From NCBI GenBank assembly GCA_003339415.1, contig PDHQ01000550.1, positions 1 through 16,491 on the forward strand: a stretch of 16,491 bases of DNA, written 5' to 3'. This document shows, one piece after another, positions 10,900-16,491 of the stretch. Numbering within the stretch: position 1 is the first letter of the stretch; every line of letters starts with the position of its first letter. The translations under genes and the position numbers were made by a program. A model generated the notes under the pieces. The model was given only the letters and a program-made list of their open reading frames with translations, had not been told where the DNA came from and made no database searches. Origin of the DNA: Ophiocordyceps camponoti-saundersi (nom. inval.) (taxonomy: Eukaryota; Ascomycota; Sordariomycetes; Hypocreales; Ophiocordycipitaceae).

Positions 10900-11120
10900 A
10901 TAGTAGCTTATATATACCGCCTTATAGGCGATAATATTTACTAACTAAAGGCCCTATTAGTTCCCGCGGAATAATTCCTCCTTTCCGATATATATTATAC
11001 GATATACTAAAAAAAGCTCTAAGATATAGGAGCTACGTAAATCTTAACTATAAGTAAACTATAAGCAGAAGCTTATATTTAGGAATACTCTTATATAATT
11101 ATTAACTAAACCCTAACTAA
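10900..11120 (+). other. Aspartic protease domain relic
   Basis: Codons 11023-11034 read D-I-G-A, one transition from the D-T-G-A catalytic motif of retroviral-type aspartic proteases (ACA to ATA). The catalytic Asp is intact. It sits between the zinc knuckle and the GAG-pre-integrase region, the expected place for the protease that cuts the polyprotein. Confidence 0.75.
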
Positions 11121-11399
11121 GAATATAATCTATTTTAGCTTCTTAGAATTTACTTAGCTAATTAGAACTATTATCGTACGAAACCTCCTTAGCAAAGTCT
11201 TATATTATATTCTCGATATTATTACCCCGTTCCTTTTCTATCTTAAAAATACTAACCGCTTTCGTACTTTCTATAATAATATAAGGGATATTATTATATA
11301 ATACGATAATATAATAGTTCCTATTATTAGGAAATAGGGATATCTATTTTTTAATATCTTAAAATAAGAATCTATATTATATTATATAGAATAAAAGTT

Positions 11400-12100
11400 A
11401 TAATAGCTTTACTAATATTTTAGCTACCCTTATATATAATAGCTTTATAACTTACTAAGGAAAGCTAGTTTTTCGGACGTAACCCCTATAGCCCTTAAGT
11501 TAATCTAATATTTATATTACTAATATTAATTATATAATTTAAAACCTTAATAATTTAAATTCTCTCTTAAAGATAACTGCGATTTTAACTACTCGCTAGT
11601 TATTAATATTTTTTACCTTTATAGTAAGCTAGTCTTATACGCTATTAACGAAGCTATATCTTTCTAAATAGCCGCCTTCGTATAAAATATATTAGCGGTA
11701 AACGCTTAGAATACCTTATATAAATATTAGATTTATATATACTAAGGCCTATTAGATATTATCTCTTATAACGCTAAGACTAACTTTTCCTTTTTAGAGT
11801 TTTATACGAACGCGAAACTACTTAATATTATATATAAGGAAATACTCGTTAAAGCGTATTAAGCGATCGGTAAAGTTAAACGTATATACGCCCCCCTTAA
11901 GCGGGCGTATAATATCTTACGATAAGAAATTAGCACTAAGACCGATAATATAACTATCTTTTAGATAGCTATTAAAGCTATTAATAATATAGCTAGCTTA
12001 AATAGTCTTATCCCGATATTTCTCGTTTTTAGCGCTTACCCTTATATTTCGTATAACTCGCCCCCGGCCCCTAATATTATTATAAAAGCCCGAGTAATTA
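11400..12100 (+). other. GAG-pre-integrase and integrase core relic, all three catalytic acids changed
   Basis: The zinc-binding H-H-C-C part has its Cys and His codons read as Tyr: TAC 11410, TAC 11416-11421 region and TAT 11431 region for His, and TAT-TAC-TAA-TAT at 11515-11526 for C-H-Q-C. The catalytic core follows with strong likeness to fungal copia integrases, for example around E-A-T/I-S-F at 11650-11670. The three catalytic positions now read Asn (11605), Asn (11770) and Lys (11878). Each change is the TpG-to-TpA type (TGAT to TAAT, TGAC to TAAC, TGAA to TAAA). The last two are 35 residues apart, matching the DD35E signature. A downstream V-x-I/V-W-R-K-K segment near 12217 fits the C-terminal part of the family. 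Confidence 0.88.
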
Positions 12101-12469
12101 AGCGCGCTATAATATAAATATAATAAATTAAGGCTTAAGCGGATATTTTACGCGTTTTTTATACCCGAAATAGACCTAACTTATACGATATCTTATTACT
12201 TCCCTTTTAAAGCGAAGTTTTTATTTAGCGTAAAAAAGATAAATAGTAAGGTTCTTTCCGTATTTTTAGTTTCGATAGCTAAAATATTATCTTTAAACTC
12301 CCTATAAGACTAACTAAATTTTATATAATATAGGTTAAACTTTATCTCCGCTCCCTCCTTATTATACTTATAAAGAAAAAGATACGGTTTAAAATCCTAA
12401 TTATACCCCTATATAATAAAAACTTATACGAAGCTTTTCCCTTTATATTCGTTACTACGAAGGAAAAAG

Positions 12470-13170
12470 ATAACTACGTACTTACTATACGATTATAATA
12501 ATAGGGTATTATTACTACCTTAGGATAACTATTCGAGGCCTCTAACCGTAAGGAAATTAATACCCTCTCTATATAAGAAGTCTTTACCTTTATCTAATAT
12601 AACCTTTCTTTAAACCTTATTAGATATATTTTTAAGATATATTTTATATAAGAGGTAAAGAATTTAAATAATAGCCCTTACGAAAAATCCTAGCTAGTCG
12701 TTTAAGGCTATAGTAATAACGGTAAAGAAGAAATTCTTATATAATTACTTATAATTCTACGTATATTATAACGCCTCCTTCTTACCCTTAGACTTACTTT
12801 TATAAAGTTATATAACTACTAAGGCGAATTATAAGATATTATATAAGCGTATACGTAGTCTGCTAATCTTTTAAGTTATATGATATATATATACCTTTTT
12901 AAAAAACTATAAGATTAATATTTACCTTATACTTTTTTATATATTAAAAAGCCGCTATACAAGCTAGTAAAATTAGGATTATATTAATTTAAGATATATT
13001 ATAATTATTATCGTATAAACCTTTATATAATGCTCTTATCGTATAATTTATATTTTTTATTTATAATAGCTAGCCCCGACTTATTCGGAATAACGGGCTT
13101 ATAAATAAATAATATATTCTCTTTTATATCTAATACGTTTTCTAAACTTAAGGAAAATAAGTTAAAACGG
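12470..13170 (+). other. Reverse transcriptase domain relic (copia type)
   Basis: Recognisable motifs include S-stop-L-V-V-stop-G-Y at 12688-12714 (K-x-R-L-V-x-Q-G-Y in copia), then D-I-I-stop-A-Y-T-stop-S at 12835-12861. In the latter the first catalytic Asp (12835) is intact. The active-site box lies at 13102-13116 and reads stop-I-N-N-I in place of Q-T-x-D-T. The second Asp is explained by TGAT to TAAT. The first Asn follows an A, so it may be original. The domain copied the element's RNA into DNA and comes after integrase, which is diagnostic of copia. Confidence 0.88.
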
Positions 13171-13499
13171 GCAGAGCTTCGTGCGAAGCTTAAAATATTC
13201 CTTACTAATAGCTTATCTATTAACTTTAATAATAATTATATTACGCGTAAATTATATAATATTATTCTTATATAGAAAGAATAGGTAAAAAGCCTCTATA
13301 TTATTAACTTAACCGCCGATACTACCCCGTAGGACTTTATTAGCTAGCGAGCCTAAGGAGTATATATTATTTCTACTTATTAACCGGAGGCGTTATATAA
13401 CTTTACGATAGCCGCTTAAATAACTAATCCTTCTATATAAGATATTTTAGCCCTTAATAAATATATTTAATAGCAGATTAATAATACTATTTATAATTT

Positions 13500-13980
13500 A
13501 TAGTTTATTTTACTTAACTTATCTTATACGAAATTATTTATTTTTACGGATAGGTTATTTACGAATAATAAGGACCTTACCTTATAACTTAGTACCTTAA
13601 TTATCCTTAATAAAAAAAACCGGTCCTCTAACTTATTCGTTATATAAGGTAATATCCTCTACTAAACTTTTACGAAGTATAAAAGGGTTACTTAAAATAT
13701 TCTAGTAAGCGAACTTTACGGTATAGTAAATAGCGTTAATATTAGCCTAGCTTTTTACTTAACTATTTAAGCTATTATATAATCCCTAAGCACGCCTTTA
13801 ATCCCCCTTATTCTCTATATAAACTTACGTTCGTTATATAACTACTTAGTAAGGCTCGGCTTAACGATAGAAAAATAGCTAATAATCGATATTATAGCTA
13901 TTTATAAGTCGTATAAGCGTAAGGAAATTTTAAAAATACGATAGATTAATAATAAAAATAACTTAGCTAACGCCTATATT
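13500..13980 (+). other. RNase H domain relic
   Basis: The motif I-F-T-D-R-L-F at 13540-13560 corresponds to F-T-D-G-S-F in RNase H, with TGGG to TAGG and TCA to TTA; the catalytic Asp (13549) survives. Further family-like segments are S-E-L-Y-G at 13720-13734 and a Y-stop/D-x-x-S-L-Y stretch near 13818-13840. The usual terminal segment follows, after which similarity ends near 14055. Confidence 0.8.
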
Positions 13981-14055
13981 AAGGATAGCCTTAACTTAGC
14001 CTTATTTACCCTTATTTCTACGAATTCTTATAAATTACGGATTAAGGCTACTATT

Positions 14056-15497
14056 TAATAATTTACCTAAGTTATATAAAACTTATACTCTTTTCTTTCC
14101 TATATCTTTACTTTATTCGACCTTTTATCCTTACTTTCCTATTTTTTTTATATTTTATATTTTTTTTATTATTTTTATATAAAAATTACTATTAATTCTT
14201 TTTAGGTATTATCTAACCCTTACGCTTAATTTTAAAGTAAAGCTATAAGTCCTAAACGCTTATTTTTTTTTCTTTTCCCTTTTTCCTTATCGTCCGACCT
14301 TATTACTATATCTTTTCTACCCCCGCCCTTACTACTTATTATTTAAGATAGTAATATACTCCTCCGCGTTAGGAGGCGCTCCGCCTAATATTACTATTAC
14401 CCGTCCCCGCCGCTAGCTATTAGGTAACTTAATAAAAATAGTTACTAAGGTATAAGGTACCGGCTTAGGAGTTTATAACGCTTAACCTTATCGTACGAAA
14501 AAGTATCTTATTATATAAAACCGCTATATATAAATAATATAAGCCTTATTACTATTTATCCGATATATATTAAAAAAGTAAGGATTTCTAATATAAATAT
14601 AGTATAGTTTTATTATTACTTTACTATAACTTATAAGAAAAACCGCTAGAAAATAACTTAGGCGTTAAATAATAATAGCCTCGATACGCTTAAGATTCTA
14701 AATATTATTAAAGCGGATAAAGATATTAGATAACGGTATAACCGCTAATCGGATCTCCGCTTACTACTCTCCCGTTAGTATTATTATTATATAATAGCTA
14801 GACCTTTCTTTCTTATATTTAAGAATATTTACTATATAAAGCGCTAGTTATCTTCTTTATTATAAGGTATATAAACCTAGTAAAACTTAAGTTAATAAGC
14901 GATAACGCTATTAAGATAAGGAGGTATATTATACGACTAATAACTATTAATAAAAATAACTTAAGTATATTATATAACTTATTAATCCTTATTAAAGATT
15001 TTTCAAGTTATTATTATTATCTTCGTTAATTAGCTTAAAGAAAAAAGAAGAAAAAAGGAAGAGAAAGAGAGAGAGAGAGAGAGGGAGCGAGGAGGGGTTT
15101 TTATACCCTTCTAAAGGCGGTAAGAGGCGGTAGAATCTAATTTTTAATTCCTATTTTTCGTAATATTTTTTAGTATTTTTAGTATAAGGTTATAGAAAGT
15201 TAGTTTTCTACTTATTTTTCTTAGTATTATAATTATAAAAAACCTTTATAGTAAAACTTTATAAAAATATATTATAAATTAGATTATATAATAACCCGAC
15301 TTTTATTTTTCTGCTAATAGCTTATTTTCTTTATCTTTTTTTTATTATAGTATTATAAGCGTTATTTACTTTTATAAATTTTTTCGATTATATACTTATT
15401 TAATATTATATAACTATTTTTCTTTAGAAACGCTTACTTTTTAGGAAGACGGAGTTTTTTCTTTATATAATACCTTTTTATTTAATATATCTTTTTA
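14056..15497. other. Long 3' non-coding region of the copia element
   Basis: About 1.4 kb between the end of gag-pol and the purine tract before the 3' LTR, unusually long for a copia element. It includes a C-rich patch at 14270-14410 and a small hairpin around 14370-14391 (taggaggcg with cgctccgccta). I find no domain. The + frame from 14461 to 14640 and a minus frame over about 14500-14350 both have modest stop density, so neither can be preferred. It may be untranslated RNA, an antisense gene relic, or a captured fragment. Confidence 0.5.
15036..15097 (+). repeat. 60-base polypurine tract with (GA)n core
   Basis: Sixty-two bases with a single pyrimidine (C at 15089) and a GA microsatellite in the middle (about 15066-15083). 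Purine runs contain no CpA or TpG, so RIP cannot touch them, and this one survives in an otherwise eroded region. It lies 420 bases before the 3' LTR, too far to be the main priming tract. Confidence 0.9.
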
Positions 15498-15499
15498 TA

Positions 15500-15510
15500 A
15501 AAAGAAAAAG
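15500..15510 (+). other. Polypurine tract before 3' LTR
   Basis: The run aaaagaaaaag ends five bases before the 3' LTR. It is the expected primer site for plus-strand DNA synthesis and fixes the element's orientation as +; no matching pyrimidine tract follows the 5' LTR. Confidence 0.7.
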
Positions 15511-15515
15511 TTAAG

Positions 15516-15816
15516 TATTAAATATTATCTCTCTATACCTTTTTATATTTACTATACGATATATATATAAAAGATAGTATAGATATAAGGAAGCCTCTAA
15601 CGAAATATATATTAATACCTAAGTTATACCTCGTATAACTTAGGAGGTAGGAGGTAGCTTAGATAAGAAGAAGGAGGGTATAGAAGTAGAGTATTATCTA
15701 GCTATATAGCCGCTCTTCCTCGTACGATAAAGAAAGGGTATCTATCTCTAATTATACTTAATATAGGTTACCTTTGCTTTCTCTTACTTACACGTACGTG
15801 TAAAAACTACTTAATA
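15516..15816 (+). repeat. 3' LTR (301 bp)
   Basis: Gap-free partner of 8541-8841 with transition differences only. In the first half this copy is the more eroded one, including three sites where CG in the 5' LTR reads TA here. In the last 40 bases it keeps C and G (cacgtacgtg) where the 5' LTR has T and A. The hairpin stem is at 15618-15627 and 15635-15644. Confidence 0.95.
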
Positions 15817-15821
15817 ATAAG
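15817..15821 (+). repeat. Target-site duplication of the copia element, right (ATAAG)
   Basis: Matches 8536-8540 exactly and directly follows the 3' LTR end 'taata'. Confidence 0.88.
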
Positions 15822-16155
15822 TATAAATTATAAAAGTTTATTTTAAGAGTTATATTAAAAATAAAGCTAATTTTAAAAAAATTATAATATTATAAACTAT
15901 TATAAACTATATATAAAGAGGTTATAACTTAGGGGTAAACTCTTTATAATATATTTTACAATTTCTAAAGTTTTATTTATAACTTTAGTATAGTTTAAAA
16001 ACTTATTTTTTATATTTAATTACTTTATTATAACTAGAAGCGTGTTATATATTTTTTAAGTAATTTTAGTATTAAGTTATAATAGCTTTATAATACTTAT
16101 ATAACCTTATAGTTATCTTTTATATATAGTTATTTTATAACTTTATTATATATAT
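15822..16155. other. Extra segment in right arm, right part
   Basis: Continuation of 8459-8540 after removal of the retrotransposon. The left arm has no equivalent. It is very A+T rich with no gene. It keeps three of the rare CpA/TpG sites (15791-region boundary excluded: 15959 and 16044 fall here), and shows short direct repeats such as 'attataaactat' near 15890-15910. Confidence 0.6.
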
Positions 16156-16438
16156 ATAACTTATAAATAATAGTTTAAAAAAGATAAGCTATTACTTTAC
16201 TTACTTACGCCTAAGCTAAAAAAGTCCTTAGCTATTATACTTAGCTTATATTATAGTTTCTTATTTATATTAGCTATTTATAAGCTATGCTAGCTATAGC
16301 TTATATCGCCCTACGCTTAGCGATAAACCTTTTTACTACTTTTATATTTAAGTAATAATAATCCTCCGCTTTTATTCTTATAATTAGTAATATAATTACT
16401 ATTTTTACTATATATACTTTAACTTATAATATATTAAT

Positions 16439-16440
<2 letters not shown>
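16156..16440 (-). repeat. Right arm of long inverted repeat, outer piece
   Basis: The reverse complement matches the left arm from 97 to 395, for example 'gctaaggacttttttagctt' (reverse complement of about 16215-16234) against 'gctaaggacttttttaatat' at 319-338. It runs outward into the TAA array. Confidence 0.9.

Positions 16441-16491
<51 letters not shown>
16441..16491. repeat. (TAA)17 microsatellite
   Basis: Seventeen pure TAA triplets reach the last base of the window. Read on the opposite strand it is a TTA array like that at 1-96, so the arrays belong to the inverted repeat. The true end lies outside the window. Confidence 0.97.

Larger units (their letters stand above)
8911..14055 (+). 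pseudogene. gag-pol polyprotein relic, Ty1/copia type
   Basis: One frame (codons starting at positions equal to 1 modulo 3) runs without a frameshift through all domains in the order Gag, zinc knuckle, protease, GAG-pre-integrase, integrase core, reverse transcriptase and RNase H. About 1,700 codons is normal for a single-ORF fungal copia element. It is broken by a large number of TAA/TAG codons, explained by CAA, CAG and TGG losing CpA or TpG; in-frame His, Cys, Thr and Asp codons read Tyr, Tyr, Ile and Asn at conserved sites. The true start cannot be fixed because ATG becomes ATA: in-frame ATA ATA at 8911 is the earliest candidate, and ATG 8930 is in another frame. Recognisable homology ends near 14055. 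No product can be made. Confidence 0.93.
8541..15816 (+). mobile_element. Complete RIP-inactivated Ty1/copia LTR retrotransposon (7,276 bp)
   Basis: All parts are in place: two 301-bp LTRs, a 5-bp target duplication, one gag-pol frame, and a purine tract before the 3' LTR that fixes the orientation as +. Integrase precedes reverse transcriptase, which defines copia (Pseudoviridae-type) and excludes gypsy. LTR ends now read TATTA...TAATA, as expected if TGTTA...TAACA lost its TG and CA to RIP. Nothing is truncated: RIP made only transitions, so the frame is still traceable for about 5 kb despite one to three stops in most 60-base stretches. It inserted into the right inverted-repeat arm (inside the 416-bp extra segment), so it is younger than that arm. 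It is noticeably richer in G+C than the flanking sequence. Confidence 0.95.

Noticed and set aside
14344..14500. Minus-strand ORF-like stretch
   Set aside because: Stop density is no better than on the + strand, and no domain is recognised.
8541..15816. Ty3/gypsy assignment
   Set aside because: Integrase lies before reverse transcriptase and the motifs match fungal copia elements.
1..16491. Mitochondrial or other organelle DNA, suggested by very high A+T
   Set aside because: The bias is specific to loss of CpA/TpG, and the window carries a copia retrotransposon with 5-bp duplication; no organelle genes or tRNAs are visible.
1..16491. CRISPR array, tRNA, rRNA or bacterial operons
   Set aside because: No regularly spaced repeats with unique spacers, no cloverleaf or rRNA core seen, and the sequence is eukaryotic repeat DNA.
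1..16491. Centromere
   Set aside because: RIP-rich A+T blocks do occur at ascomycete centromeres, but nothing in the sequence alone distinguishes this from other heterochromatin.

Overview
The window is a block of fungal repeat DNA that has been saturated by repeat-induced point mutation (RIP), the premeiotic C-to-T process of filamentous ascomycetes acting mainly on CpA. Counting by eye on the + strand, only about 50 CpA or TpG dinucleotides remain in 16.5 kb, against well over a thousand expected from base composition. Both strands together hold only 11 ATG triplets, and every long reading frame is riddled with TAA/TAG. I find no intact protein gene, tRNA or rRNA. The organism is most likely a RIP-competent member of the Pezizomycotina; the sequence does not allow a finer placement.

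The layout is three nested levels. (1) The outermost structure is a long inverted repeat. A left arm of about 1.08 kb (97-1176) pairs with a right arm that is now in two pieces (8458-7666 and 16440-16156). Both arms end outward in a trinucleotide array that is itself inverted: (TTA)32 at 1-96 and (TAA)17 at 16441-16491. This looks like an unidentified DNA transposon with long terminal inverted repeats, about 9.2 kb without its youngest insertion. (2) Between the arms, a 1.8-1.9 kb unit ('unit X') occurs twice, one copy inside the other. The outer copy (1685-2769 plus 4660-5424) is flanked by a 14-bp direct repeat. The inner copy (2786-4643) is flanked by a 16-bp direct repeat and sits inside the outer copy. 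(3) A complete but dead Ty1/copia LTR retrotransposon (8541-15816) lies in the right arm. It has 301-bp LTRs, a 5-bp target duplication (ATAAG), and one gag-pol frame ordered Gag, protease, integrase, reverse transcriptase, RNase H.

The genes do not work together in any living sense. The value of the window is historical: nesting order, copy-to-copy differences and surviving bases record the order of insertions and the RIP spectrum. The clearest points are the self-nested unit X with long direct repeats, the retrotransposon that splits an inverted-repeat arm, a 416-bp segment present in only one arm, the survival of CpA mainly as GCA/TGC, and paired CG-to-TA changes between copies, which suggest that CpG was attacked too. 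The unidentified parts (inverted-repeat element and unit X) are candidates for undescribed repeat families.
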